57,227 nucleotides of DNA, from contig JAJZVQ010000003.1 of assembly GCA_021845575.1 (NCBI GenBank), positions 1 to 57,227 on the forward strand, given 5' to 3'. Numbering within the stretch: the first letter of the stretch is position 1; the number at the start of each line of letters is the position of its first letter. The position numbers and the translations under genes were made by a program. Positions 24,731 to 33,576 of this stretch are shown in pieces. The notes under the pieces are model-generated. The model saw only the letters and a list, made by a program, of their open reading frames with translations. It did no database searches and was not told the DNA's origin. The stretch is from Microcaldota archaeon. GTDB taxonomy: Archaea > Micrarchaeota > Micrarchaeia > Micrarchaeales > Micrarchaeaceae.

Positions 24731-27118
24731 TTATGTATTCAAAATCACAAATTTCTTGAATATTTTATCTTTTATTAAGTTGAAAACGAGCATTAAGATT
24801 ATGCTGGCAATTACCAATGTAATTATTTCTAATGCGCTTATTCTGCTCACCAGTATGCCAAAGTATGCTAAGGTTATCGCAAAAACAACGCTTCCTATTG
24901 ACGGCACAAGGAGCTTGTAGTTTGGGAATAAACCGAGAAATTTTGACCTGCTCCTTACCGAATACAACAGTATATTGTCGGTTATATTTAGCACGAGAAA
25001 AGAAAATGTTGCAAATTCAATTGCGGTATTGGAAAAAATTTCTGCAATCGGAATAAACAATATTGTTACTGCGAGCATTCCAATCCCTAATAAAATAGAT
25101 ATATTTATCATTGCTGGGGCATTTTGGATAGTTGGTTTTTGCGAATAACTGGTATTGTCGGTAGATATGCTTATGTTCACTATGTCATTGGTAAATATTA
25201 AAAGTATCAACTCAAAAGGCAGTATGGGCATAAATCCGAACGCCATAAACGTAATTAATATGAAAAAAAGTATCTGTATAACCCTTGTAATTTTTACTAT
25301 TGTGTATGTCGTCATTCTTTCAAATATTTTTCTGCTTTCTTTGATTGCATCTATTATTACATCAATTCCATCCTTTTCCAGGACTACCGCAGAAACATTT
25401 TTTGCAATGTCTGTAGCATTCTCTACGGCGATTCCCACTTCTGCTTGTTTTAACGCCGGGGCGTCGTTTATCCCGTCGCCAGTCATTCCGACCCTATGGC
25501 CGCTTGCTTGAAGGGCTTTGACAATCATATATTTGTCTTCAGGATAGATCTCGGCAAATATGCTTGTGTCATTTACAACATCCTTTATTTGTTCGATTGA
25601 CTTTCCTTTTAGATTCCTTGCATCTATCACATTTCCTTTTATTTCTACCTCCTCGGCTATCTCCTTAGCCACATTTACGTTATCGCCAGTAAGCATCTTT
25701 GCTTTTATTCCGAGAGATTCCAAATCCTTTACCAGTCTCTTTGCATCTTTCCTAGGTTTATCATATAACGCAATTATCCCCAACAACCTGTGTTTCTCGC
25801 CTTCAGATTTGCTTACAAGAAGCGTTCTTAAGTTCTTCTTGGAAAATTCCTCGATTTTCTTAAAGATGATTTCCTTTTGTTTGTTATTTATTTTACAATA
25901 TTTTATTATTTCATTAGTGGCGCCTTTTCTTGCTTCAAATCGCTTTTTGTTAAATGAGATAATTGCACTTGCCTCTTTTGTCGACGGTTCGAAAGGTGTA
26001 AACTTTTCAATTTTATATTTTTCGGTACTAAGTTTCATGCCGGCCGCATATTTTAATATTGCATTGTCTATTGAATCATTGTCTTCCTTTCTTGAACATA
26101 GCGCCGCTGTTTCGACTACCTCATTTTCACTAGAGCCGTTTAACGCGAATATTTCTTCTACTTCCAATTTATTTTCTGTTATGGTACCTGTTTTATCAAA
26201 ACAAATCACGTCTATTGCTGATGCTTCTTCAATTGCGTCAAGTTTAGTTATGAGAACAGACTTATCCGCCATTTTCTCCGTTCCTAATGCCATCGTTACA
26301 GTAAATGCAGTAGGAAGAGAAACAGGAACTGACGCGATTATTATAATAATGGCGAATGGCAGCAATGACAATAAACTATAATTGAATACCAAAATCGCAA
26401 AAATGGAGAGCAATATTACAAGTAATATATCAAGAAAGACCAGTCGTTTTGTTATGCTAATTATGAAATTTTGAAGATGCAGTTGCGGTTTTGCTTCTTC
26501 CACAAGTTTTGCAGTTTTACCATAATATGTATTGTATCCCGTACTTACAACCACGCATATGCCTTCTCCTGAAGTTATTTTGGAACCTGAAAACAATTTT
26601 TCAGATGTCGATTTCTTAACTGGAAGCGATTCCCCGGTCAGTATTGATTGATCCGCTTTGATTCCCTCTGATTTGATAACTACCATATCTGCAGGAACAA
26701 TGTCGCCTATTTTGATTTTTACTATGTCACCAGGAACTAATTTGGTGGCATCGATTACACACCACTCTTTTCTTAGTACCTTTGCTTTTACCTTTAACCT
26801 TTTTTTAAGCAATTCGATTGAATTGTCGGCTTTATATTCCTCGATAAAACCCACTATGCTATTAAATACAAGGAGTGCGAGTATAACATAAGCATTTATA
26901 AGCTCGTTCAACAAGAAAGTGACAATAAAGGCAATTTCAAGCATGAATGGAATAGGTCCATAAAATTTTTTTATGAATTTCAATGGAATATTTCCTTTCT
27001 TTTCGGTTATTTCATTGTACCCATATTTTTCGAGTCTGCGGTTCGCTTCATTTTCATCAATTCCGTTTATTGACGTGTCGAGTTTTTTGAATATTTCATT
27101 TACATTTTCTTTCTCCAT
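24731..27118 (-). CDS. P-type proton-pumping ATPase (type IIIA, PMA-like)
   Basis: 795 residues. Visible motifs are TGES (161-164), the ion-site PVSLP in helix 4 (about 265-269), the phosphorylation site DKTGT with Asp308, TGDN and GDGINDAPAL in the hinge. Length and the short N-terminus, with no metal-binding domain, match plasma-membrane H+-ATPases of fungi, plants and some acidophilic archaea. It would expel protons with ATP. The start is supported by AAGATGAAAAT before the ATG. A fragment of its 3' end is duplicated downstream. Confidence 0.88.
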   Translation of the reverse strand: MEKENVNEIFKKLDTSINGIDENEANRRLEKYGYNEITEKKGNIPLKFIKKFYGPIPFMLEIAFIVTFLLNELINAYVILALLVFNSIVGFIEEYKADNSIELLKKRLKVKAKVLRKEWCVIDATKLVPGDIVKIKIGDIVPADMVVIKSEGIKADQSILTGESLPVKKSTSEKLFSGSKITSGEGICVVVSTGYNTYYGKTAKLVEEAKPQLHLQNFIISITKRLVFLDILLVILLSIFAILVFNYSLLSLLPFAIIIIIASVPVSLPTAFTVTMALGTEKMADKSVLITKLDAIEEASAIDVICFDKTGTITENKLEVEEIFALNGSSENEVVETAALCSRKEDNDSIDNAILKYAAGMKLSTEKYKIEKFTPFEPSTKEASAIISFNKKRFEARKGATNEIIKYCKINNKQKEIIFKKIEEFSKKNLRTLLVSKSEGEKHRLLGIIALYDKPRKDAKRLVKDLESLGIKAKMLTGDNVNVAKEIAEEVEIKGNVIDARNLKGKSIEQIKDVVNDTSIFAEIYPEDKYMIVKALQASGHRVGMTGDGINDAPALKQAEVGIAVENATDIAKNVSAVVLEKDGIDVIIDAIKESRKIFERMTTYTIVKITRVIQILFFILITFMAFGFMPILPFELILLIFTNDIVNISISTDNTSYSQKPTIQNAPAMINISILLGIGMLAVTILFIPIAEIFSNTAIEFATFSFLVLNITDNILLYSVRSRSKFLGLFPNYKLLVPSIGSVVFAITLAYFGILVSRISALEIITLVIASIILMLVFNLIKDKIFKKFVILNT

Positions 27119-27163
27119 ATTTTCATCTTTTCCTTATTTTGATGAATCATTTTAGCTGTACTT

Positions 27164-28060
27164 CTAAAATTTGTTCGCTCTATCTGTAATTATTCTTGAA
27201 AATAAAGAGGTTCTCTTCATTATGTTTTTTACAGGAATAAACTCTTTCTTTCTGGTATCAATCTTATCTATTGCGGATATATCGGCATCGCTCAGCTTAA
27301 ACTCCGTGGCTGCAGCATTTTCGATTATGTGCGCATAATTCAGCGCTTTTGGGATTGGCAACGTTCCTTTTGATATAAGCCAATTAAGTGCGACCTGGAA
27401 TGCGGTTTTATTGTATTTCTTCCCTATCACCTCTAACTTATTGTATACCTTATTGAAATTGGCTTTTGATAAGTCGCCTCTCATAAATGGGCTATATGCT
27501 ATTACTTCTATGTTGTTCTTTTTACAATATTCTAGAGTTCCATCACTCTCTATCTCTCTCGATAGTACATTATACTCGACTTGATTTGATATTATTTCTG
27601 AATTTTTCAATGCGCTTTGTGCTTCTTTTATTTCTTCGACAGAAAAATTGCTTACGCCTATATGCATTATTTTTCCATCTTTCATGAGCTTTTCCATTGC
27701 GCGCATAGTTTCTTTTATAGGTATATTCTTAGCAGGCCAGTGAAGTTGATATAAATCGATATACTTCAAACCTAGCCTTTTTATGCTTTCGTCACACGCT
27801 TTTATTACTTCTTTATAATGAAAATGGTGTGGGGACACCTTTGTAGCTATAAAAAAATTGTCTCTTTTTATTGCCTTTAATGCCGCACCCACTATCTCTT
27901 CGGTGCCATACATTTCTGCCGTATCAATAAAATTTATCCCAAAATCAAGTGCAATCCTTATAGAGGTTATTGCGTTGTTTCTATTTTCCCCTATCTTCCA
28001 CGTTCCTAAACCGATACTACTTATTTTTTCGTCAGTCTTTCCAAACTTTTTAAATATCAT
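27164..28060 (-). CDS. Aldo-keto reductase
   Basis: 298 residues from the ATG at 28060. The catalytic tetrad is seen in order: Asp and Tyr in FIDTAEMYG, Lys in FIATKVSPHH, and His in DLYQLHWPAK. The NADP-binding end has IPKALNYAHIIENAAA, matching the IPK...IxENxxA pattern. It reduces aldehydes or ketones with NADPH; the substrate is unknown. AGGTGG precedes the ATG; a GTG three codons upstream (28069) overlaps this site and is less likely. It is divergent from the CTP synthase gene. Confidence 0.9.
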   Translation of the reverse strand: MIFKKFGKTDEKISSIGLGTWKIGENRNNAITSIRIALDFGINFIDTAEMYGTEEIVGAALKAIKRDNFFIATKVSPHHFHYKEVIKACDESIKRLGLKYIDLYQLHWPAKNIPIKETMRAMEKLMKDGKIMHIGVSNFSVEEIKEAQSALKNSEIISNQVEYNVLSREIESDGTLEYCKKNNIEVIAYSPFMRGDLSKANFNKVYNKLEVIGKKYNKTAFQVALNWLISKGTLPIPKALNYAHIIENAAATEFKLSDADISAIDKIDTRKKEFIPVKNIMKRTSLFSRIITDRANKF

Positions 28061-28187
28061 TTCAACCACCTAATACTCTTTTTTATATCTCTAAATAACA
28101 ATATACATCTTACGCTTATTTGATTCTGTTTACCTATTCAAAGACTGATACCGCTGCTTTCTAAGCGATGTTAAGCTTTTTATTTTT

Positions 28188-29807
28188 ATGTTTATAAAAA
28201 TAATAGTGCAGACAAAATTTGTTGTTGTTCTTGGGGCTTTAATGAGCGGTATGGGAAAGGGCGCAGTAGTTTCTTCTATCGTTCAGATTTTAGATATACG
28301 CGGATATAAGGCACTCCCATTAAAGTTTGACGGTTACTTGAATTATGATTGCGGAACAATGAATCCATACAGACACGGAGAGGTATTTGTCCTTGATGAC
28401 AAAAGCGAAGTTGATATGGATTTTGGAACATATGAAAGATTTATTAAAAAGGATATGACCGGAGATCTTTCTCTTACAGGTGGTAAACTTTTTAGCAAAT
28501 TGATAGAAAAAGAGAGAAAAGGAGGGTATTTAGGAAAGGATGTGCAGATTATACCCCATCTTACTGATGAAATAATAAATTATGTTAAAGGAATAGCTAA
28601 GGGCAAGAAACTTGATGTTTTGGTAATAGAGGTTGGGGGCACCGTTGGGGATATAGAAAACAGTTATTTTATAGAAGCGATGAGGCAGCTTTCTCTTCAG
28701 GAAAAAGTAATATTTGTAGCATTGACTTACGTGCCAACAATGGCTGCAGTAGGAGAACAGAAGACAAAACCGACACAGATAGCATTTAGATCGATAATGA
28801 ATACAGGGATAAACCCTGATTTTCTTTTTTGCAGAAGCGAAAATGAGATTCTTGATAATACTATCGAAAAGCTTTCGCTTTTCACTAACATAAAAAAAGA
28901 TTATATTATAGACGATTCAGATCAACAAAGTATATACTACCTTCCATTGCATTTTGAGAAGCAGAATTTTGGAAATAACCTAATAAATAAATTAAACTTA
29001 GAAGAAAAAAAGGTTTCAAAGAGTAAATTGGATTCGATAAAAAATGATGTGGGCAAAATACTTGGAGCAAAAGAAAATGTAAAAATTGCGGTGGTTGGAA
29101 AGTATGTAGAATTAAAGGATGCGTATGCGAGTATAGCCGAATCTGTTATACTTGGAGGAGCAGCATGCAACACAAAAACAGAAATAAAATGGATTGAATC
29201 TGAAAAATTAGAAAACATAAAAAATTTAGATCTTCTTAAAGATGTAAAAGGTGTAATTGTTCCTGGAGGATTTGGAAACAGGGGAATAGAAGGGATGATT
29301 AATGCAATAACTTATGCAAGAGAAAACAAAATTCCTTATCTGGGGATCTGTCTTGGAATGCAGTTGATGGCAGTGGAATTTGCAAGAAATGTTTGCAAAT
29401 TAAAAAACGCAAATTCCACAGAATTTAACCCTAACGCAAAATATAAGATAGTACATTTAATGACATCGCAGAAGAATCAGAGATACAAAGGCGCAACGAT
29501 GAGATTGGGGGCATGGGACTGCAAGATAACAGAAAATAATTCTATAGCATATGGCGCATATAGAAAAAACGTTATAAGCGAAAGGCATAGGCACAGGTAC
29601 GAATTCAACAACAATTACAGGAAATTGATGGAAAAAAATGGGTTGCTTATTTCAGGAACGACACCCGACAATATGCTTGTGGAAATGATAGAATGGAAGG
29701 AGAGTTTTGGGATAGGCACACAAGCTCATCCTGAATTGAAATCAAAACCTGGCATGCCGGCGCCATTGTTTAAAAGTTTTATTAATGCGTGCAAAAAAAC
29801 AAAATAA
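28188..29807 (+). CDS. pyrG: CTP synthase
   Basis: 539 residues. The N-terminal synthetase domain has a divergent P-loop (ALMSGMGKG where most have VVSSLGKG), FDGYLNYDCGTMNPYRHGEVFV, and VIEVGGTVGDIE. The C-terminal glutaminase domain has the nucleophile in GICLGMQLM, and the His-Glu pair in AHPELKS. It makes CTP from UTP using glutamine nitrogen, feeding among others CDP-archaeol synthesis. The start is uncertain: ATG 28188 or GTG 28206 (VQTKFVVVLG). The second matches the usual N-terminus, and CTTTTTATTTTTA about 25 nt upstream could be its TATA box. Confidence 0.92.
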   Translation: MFIKIIVQTKFVVVLGALMSGMGKGAVVSSIVQILDIRGYKALPLKFDGYLNYDCGTMNPYRHGEVFVLDDKSEVDMDFGTYERFIKKDMTGDLSLTGGKLFSKLIEKERKGGYLGKDVQIIPHLTDEIINYVKGIAKGKKLDVLVIEVGGTVGDIENSYFIEAMRQLSLQEKVIFVALTYVPTMAAVGEQKTKPTQIAFRSIMNTGINPDFLFCRSENEILDNTIEKLSLFTNIKKDYIIDDSDQQSIYYLPLHFEKQNFGNNLINKLNLEEKKVSKSKLDSIKNDVGKILGAKENVKIAVVGKYVELKDAYASIAESVILGGAACNTKTEIKWIESEKLENIKNLDLLKDVKGVIVPGGFGNRGIEGMINAITYARENKIPYLGICLGMQLMAVEFARNVCKLKNANSTEFNPNAKYKIVHLMTSQKNQRYKGATMRLGAWDCKITENNSIAYGAYRKNVISERHRHRYEFNNNYRKLMEKNGLLISGTTPDNMLVEMIEWKESFGIGTQAHPELKSKPGMPAPLFKSFINACKKTK

Positions 29808-29836
29808 GTGATTATTTTGCTAAATAACTGATCTGT

Positions 29837-29932
29837 TTACTTTTCCAGCAACCTCTTGATTTGCAGCTTGCTGTAAATGTTATAATTCCTTGCCGAATAT
29901 CTACCTGCAGAAATTCCGAACCATGTTTTGAT
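29837..29932 (-). pseudogene. Protein-coding remnant abutting the 3' end of tRNA-Leu
   Basis: A stop-to-stop frame of 31 codons on the minus strand begins 15 nt after the tRNA 3' end. It reads KTWFGISAGRYSARNYNIYS followed by KLQIKRLLEK and a TAA. It has no start codon, yet the composition looks like the C-terminus of a real protein (basic, aromatic, ends in a helix). It may be what is left of an element or gene once joined at the tRNA. I do not recognise the family. The rest of the interval 29808-30184, apart from this and the tRNA, shows only A/T-rich promoter-like DNA. Confidence 0.3.
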
Positions 29933-29947
29933 TTAGTGATTTCGAAA

Positions 29948-30032
29948 TGCAGGGAGTGAGATTTGAACTCACGCAGCCCTAAGACACAAGGTCCTAAGCC
30001 TTGCGCATTTGACCAAGCTCTGCCATCCCTGC
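29948..30032 (-). tRNA. tRNA-Leu, anticodon UAG
   Basis: 85 nt on the minus strand. The acceptor stem is GCAGGGA with TCCCTGC and discriminator A. The anticodon stem CAAGG/CCTTG holds loop CTTAGGA, giving anticodon TAG. A long variable arm (type II) and the T arm GTGAG-TTCAAAT-CTCAC follow. The 3' CCA is not encoded. No intron is seen. Confidence 0.95.
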
Positions 30033-30184
30033 ATAATTTAATTTTATCACTTATGATTATTAATGTTTCCGATAGGACAATAAATAAGAGTGGAATGATT
30101 AATTATTATCAATGGGAAGATATTTAATTTTAAAATGTTTAATTTAAATGCAACAATTAACAAATATTTGGTTATGGTGATTTT

Positions 30185-31486
30185 TTGCTAACAACAAAAT
30201 ATGTGAGGGATCATATTAATGAGATAAAAAAATCTCTGGAAAAAAGGAAAAGCGCTTATCCTATAGATGAATTGCTTAATCTTGATATGGACATCAGAAA
30301 GTTAAAGACAGAACTTCAGGAGCTTCAAGCAAAGAGGAATAAGGAGAGTATGGAAATTTCTGAAAAAAAGAAAAAAAATGAAGACATTGGAGAAAAGATA
30401 AATACACTTAAGGTTGTAAAAGAAAAAATAGAGGCAATCGAAAGTGAATTGCCAAGCTACCAAGACAGAGTAAATTTCCTTCTTTGGAATATGCCAAATA
30501 TATTGCATGAATCAGTGCCATATGGAAAAAATGATGAAGAAAATATAGAGATGAAAAAATGGGGGGAGCAAAAAAATAAAAAAAATGGGAAAAGCCATGA
30601 TGAAATACTTAAAGAATTAGACATGGTTGATATAGAACGGGCTGCAAAAGTGTCTGGAGCACGTTTTTATTACTTAAAGAACGACCTTGTTTTGCTTGAG
30701 CAGTCATTGCTTAGATTTGCATTGGATTTTTTCATCAAAAAAGGTTTTACTCCGATATCACCCCCATTCATGCTTAGAAAAGAATATTACAGGGGAGTTA
30801 CTGCCCTTGGGGATTTTGAGGATGCATTATACAAGATATCCGATCCAAAGGAAATTTCTGGAAATAATGAATATGAAAAATTAGAAGATGAATTATTCCT
30901 TATATCTACTTCAGAACATCCTATGGCGGCAATGCATTCTAATGAAGTATTCCCTGCAAGTAAACTTCCTTTAAAATATGTAGGTATAAGTCCGTGCTTC
31001 AGAAGAGAAGCAGGTTCACACGGCAAGGATACAAAGGGGATATTTAGAGTCCATCAGTTCAACAAAGTAGAACAATTTATATTTTCTAAACAGGAAGATT
31101 CATGGAGCTATTTTAATGAACTTTTGTCCAACTCTGAAGAGATAGTAAAAGATTTGGGCATACCCTATCGTATTGTTAACATATGCACAGGTGATATAGG
31201 AATTGTGGCGGCAAAGAAAATTGATATAGAAGCATATATGCCATTGCAAAAGAAATACAGGGAGATTACATCATGTTCAAACTGCACTGATTGGCAGAGC
31301 CTTAGACTTGACATAAAATATGATGAAAATAATGAAAGAAAATATGTACATACCCTTAATTCGACTGGGATTGCGGCGCAAAGGCTGATTGTCGCAATAG
31401 TGGAAAATTATGTCAACGATGATGGCACAATAACTGTTCCTAAATTACTTGTACCTTACTTAGGTAAGGAAATATTGGGAAAATGA
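30185..31486 (+). CDS. serS: Seryl-tRNA synthetase
   Basis: 433 residues. An N-terminal helical hairpin (about residues 30-100, long coiled coil) binds the tRNA-Ser variable arm. The class II core has motif 2 as CFRREAGSHGKDTKGIFRVHQF and motif 3 as NSTGIAAQRLIVAIVENY (usual form NGSGLAVGRTLVA). It is the common rather than the methanogen-type SerRS. The start is a TTG at 30185: GGTGA at 30176-30180 is 4 nt upstream and no nearer ATG fits. Confidence 0.94.
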   Translation: MLTTKYVRDHINEIKKSLEKRKSAYPIDELLNLDMDIRKLKTELQELQAKRNKESMEISEKKKKNEDIGEKINTLKVVKEKIEAIESELPSYQDRVNFLLWNMPNILHESVPYGKNDEENIEMKKWGEQKNKKNGKSHDEILKELDMVDIERAAKVSGARFYYLKNDLVLLEQSLLRFALDFFIKKGFTPISPPFMLRKEYYRGVTALGDFEDALYKISDPKEISGNNEYEKLEDELFLISTSEHPMAAMHSNEVFPASKLPLKYVGISPCFRREAGSHGKDTKGIFRVHQFNKVEQFIFSKQEDSWSYFNELLSNSEEIVKDLGIPYRIVNICTGDIGIVAAKKIDIEAYMPLQKKYREITSCSNCTDWQSLRLDIKYDENNERKYVHTLNSTGIAAQRLIVAIVENYVNDDGTITVPKLLVPYLGKEILGK

Positions 31487-31519
31487 ACCTTTATGCGCAT
31501 GTAGGGATAATGAGTGGTA

Positions 31520-32524
31520 TTATCTGTTATAATAATCTTTTACCCTGACTGTATCCTCAAGATGGGGTGTTGAATATTCCATCAATACTAAATTATTTGT
31601 TGCAACAATTGAATGGAGAGTATTTGGTTTTATTCTTATCACTTCGTCCTTTTTCATCATGTTTTTGCTGCCATCTTCTAACAATATATATCCTGAACCT
31701 GAGATAAGATGCATTGTCTCGTCTTTGTTCGGATGATAATGCATTGAAGTCTGATAACTTTTTTTAATATACAATTTTTTTGTCATATATTTTTCTGTAT
31801 TTATAACAACCTTTTCATACCCCCACGGCTTGTCTTCTTTATTCTCGTATTCTTTTCTCACATTTTCCAAATCTTTTATGCTATCGACTGACTGCCAAAA
31901 CACATTATTTTCAATATACGCGTTCATTTTCCTTGAAGCGACTAAATCTTGGAAAACAGTCATTTCCACGTCCCTTCCATCATATTCCCTATCAAAATAT
32001 TCATATGATGATTTTTTGAAATAGTAGATTCCGGCATTTATATATTTGTTTATAATAGGCTTTTCCACAAATTCAATTACTTTATCATCAATAAGATTAA
32101 TTATTCCGTATGGGCTACGCATTTTTGTAAGCACTATTGATGCATCATAGTTAGACTGCGCCGCGAAATTGACAAATTCATTAAAATTTATGTCAGTTAC
32201 TATGTCCCCGTTTCTTATCAGGCAATCAGTGTCAATATGCTTCAGAAAATTATTAATTGCATAAAGAGTGCCTTTTGGCTCTTTTTCCACAAGATAATGA
32301 AGTTTTATTCCGTTCCATGCATCCCCAAAAATCTCTTTTATCTTTTCATTTTTATACCCGACAAGCAGATAAACTTCTTTTATTCCGATATATTTAAAAT
32401 CAAATAGCTGTTTATGCATAATTGTCCAATCTTTTTTTATTTCTATTAAGGGTTTTGGGATCTCGCTTGTAATTGAACCTAATCTTTTTCCATAACCTCC
32501 AGCCAGTATTGCTCCGATTACCAT
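31520..32524 (-). CDS. Sugar-phosphate nucleotidyltransferase fused to a cupin (GMP/PMI-like)
   Basis: 334 residues from the ATG at 32524 behind AGGTGT. Residues 1-220 are a nucleotidyltransferase: AGGYGKRLGSITSEIPKPL (GxGxR...PKP), then RNGDIVTD and FVEKP. From about 232 a cupin begins with KPWGYEKVVI and has metal-binding HYHPNKDE and a late histidine (NTLHSI), as in the isomerase half of bifunctional mannose-1-phosphate guanylyltransferase/mannose-6-phosphate isomerases. It would make a nucleotide sugar, possibly GDP-mannose. It lies 10 nt downstream of a second nucleotidyltransferase. Confidence 0.82.
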   Translation of the reverse strand: MVIGAILAGGYGKRLGSITSEIPKPLIEIKKDWTIMHKQLFDFKYIGIKEVYLLVGYKNEKIKEIFGDAWNGIKLHYLVEKEPKGTLYAINNFLKHIDTDCLIRNGDIVTDINFNEFVNFAAQSNYDASIVLTKMRSPYGIINLIDDKVIEFVEKPIINKYINAGIYYFKKSSYEYFDREYDGRDVEMTVFQDLVASRKMNAYIENNVFWQSVDSIKDLENVRKEYENKEDKPWGYEKVVINTEKYMTKKLYIKKSYQTSMHYHPNKDETMHLISGSGYILLEDGSKNMMKKDEVIRIKPNTLHSIVATNNLVLMEYSTPHLEDTVRVKDYYNR

Positions 32525-32534
32525 GTTAATACAC

Positions 32535-33398
32535 CTAAACATTAATTTTATTATTTGATACCAATTCAGTCATTTTCTTTATATCAAAATTTGGATCTTT
32601 GTTGTTATCAAGAGAATGCCATATCCCAGAATGTATATAACCTGACAGTTTTCCGGTCTTTGCAAGCATCGGGAATAACCCATTTTCAAGCATTGATTTT
32701 TTTTCTGATTTTTTTATAAAATTTTTGACTTCAGGCTCGAATATATAAATTCCTGCATTGATCAAACCAGATTTTTCATTTTCCGTGTTTGGGGGTTTTT
32801 CTGCAAAATTAATTATTTTATACCCTTCAAGTTTTGTAACGCCAAATCTGGTTGGGGAATCGGAAGTTACAAGAGCCATGGTTGCCATCGAACCTGATTT
32901 TACATGCTGTTCGCACATGTTACCCATATCCATCCTGAATATATGGTCGCCGTTGAGCGCAAAAAAACGAATTCCACCAACTAAATCAATAATGTTTGCG
33001 AGTGCGCCCTCCGTACCAACATCCATTGGTTCTTTTATGTATTTTATACGAACTCCGAATTGGGAACCATCCCAGAAATATTTTATTATGCTGTCATTAT
33101 CCTCTCCTGTTGCTAATATTATATCAAATATGTTGTTTCTTTTGAGTTCCTCAATAATATACCTTAATATTGGTTTGCCCAGAATATTTACCATTGGTTT
33201 AGGTAATTTATGCCTGTTGATAGTTATAGTGGGTCCGCCAGCAAAAATCACCGCTTTTTTTGGATTTGACTGGGAAACGGCAGACCTTAAAATTTTTTCT
33301 ATTGCATGAGACCTGTTTCTTATTTCGGCCCCGTCTATAAAAACATCTACTTTATTAAGAAGCTCTGAGTCCAAAGTTATAGATATTTGTTTTTTCAT
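32535..33398 (-). CDS. Nucleotidyltransferase with N-terminal ribbon-helix-helix DNA-binding domain
   Basis: 287 residues. Residues 1-42 (MKKQISITLDSELLNKVDVF then IRNRSHAIEKILRSAV) form a textbook ribbon-helix-helix: one strand and two helices, as in CopG/NikR. From residue 48 a nucleotidyltransferase fold follows: IFAGGP (53-56), KLPKPM (64-69), VGTEGAL (127-133), LNGDHI (148-153) and FAEKPP. The GxGTR loop is replaced by GGPTITINRH and is about three residues shorter, so catalysis may be altered or lost. CGGTGT precedes the ATG. It may sense a nucleotide sugar and control its own operon (inference). Confidence 0.85.
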   Translation of the reverse strand: MKKQISITLDSELLNKVDVFIDGAEIRNRSHAIEKILRSAVSQSNPKKAVIFAGGPTITINRHKLPKPMVNILGKPILRYIIEELKRNNIFDIILATGEDNDSIIKYFWDGSQFGVRIKYIKEPMDVGTEGALANIIDLVGGIRFFALNGDHIFRMDMGNMCEQHVKSGSMATMALVTSDSPTRFGVTKLEGYKIINFAEKPPNTENEKSGLINAGIYIFEPEVKNFIKKSEKKSMLENGLFPMLAKTGKLSGYIHSGIWHSLDNNKDPNFDIKKMTELVSNNKINV

Positions 33399-33434
33399 TT
33401 TTACACCGATTAAAATATAAAATGTTATTTTATG

Positions 33435-33450
33435 ATATAATATATTATAT
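33435..33450. promoter_or_regulatory. 16-bp perfect palindrome upstream of the RHH-nucleotidyltransferase gene
   Basis: ATATAATATATTATAT is a perfect palindrome about 40 nt upstream of the RHH-protein start, in the 178-nt divergent region shared with the MetRS gene. RHH dimers bind short inverted repeats, so it is a candidate operator. It also resembles a TATA box, and A/T-only palindromes are common here. Confidence 0.3.
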
Positions 33451-33576
33451 TATGGTAATATTTAAATATGTTTGTAAATTTTTTATAATAATTGTTTTTA
33501 CCATTTTCAACAATAAAATAAAAGAATATTAAAAAATGTGTATGCAAATTATTATAATGTTTTTATTGATGGTTCA

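Noticed and set aside
24717-24920. Plus-strand frame of 67 codons similar to the one at 23910-24092
   Set aside because: Both are antisense shadows of the ATPase 3' end and its duplicated fragment; the conserved protein reading is on the minus strand.
28061-28187. Possible C/D box RNA between the aldo-keto reductase and CTP synthase genes
   Set aside because: A CTGA is present but no matching C box (RTGATGA) at the right distance on either strand.
33400-33537. Possible CRISPR-like or repeat-rich region
   Set aside because: Only A/T-rich DNA with short chance repeats; no regularly spaced repeats were seen here or elsewhere in the window.
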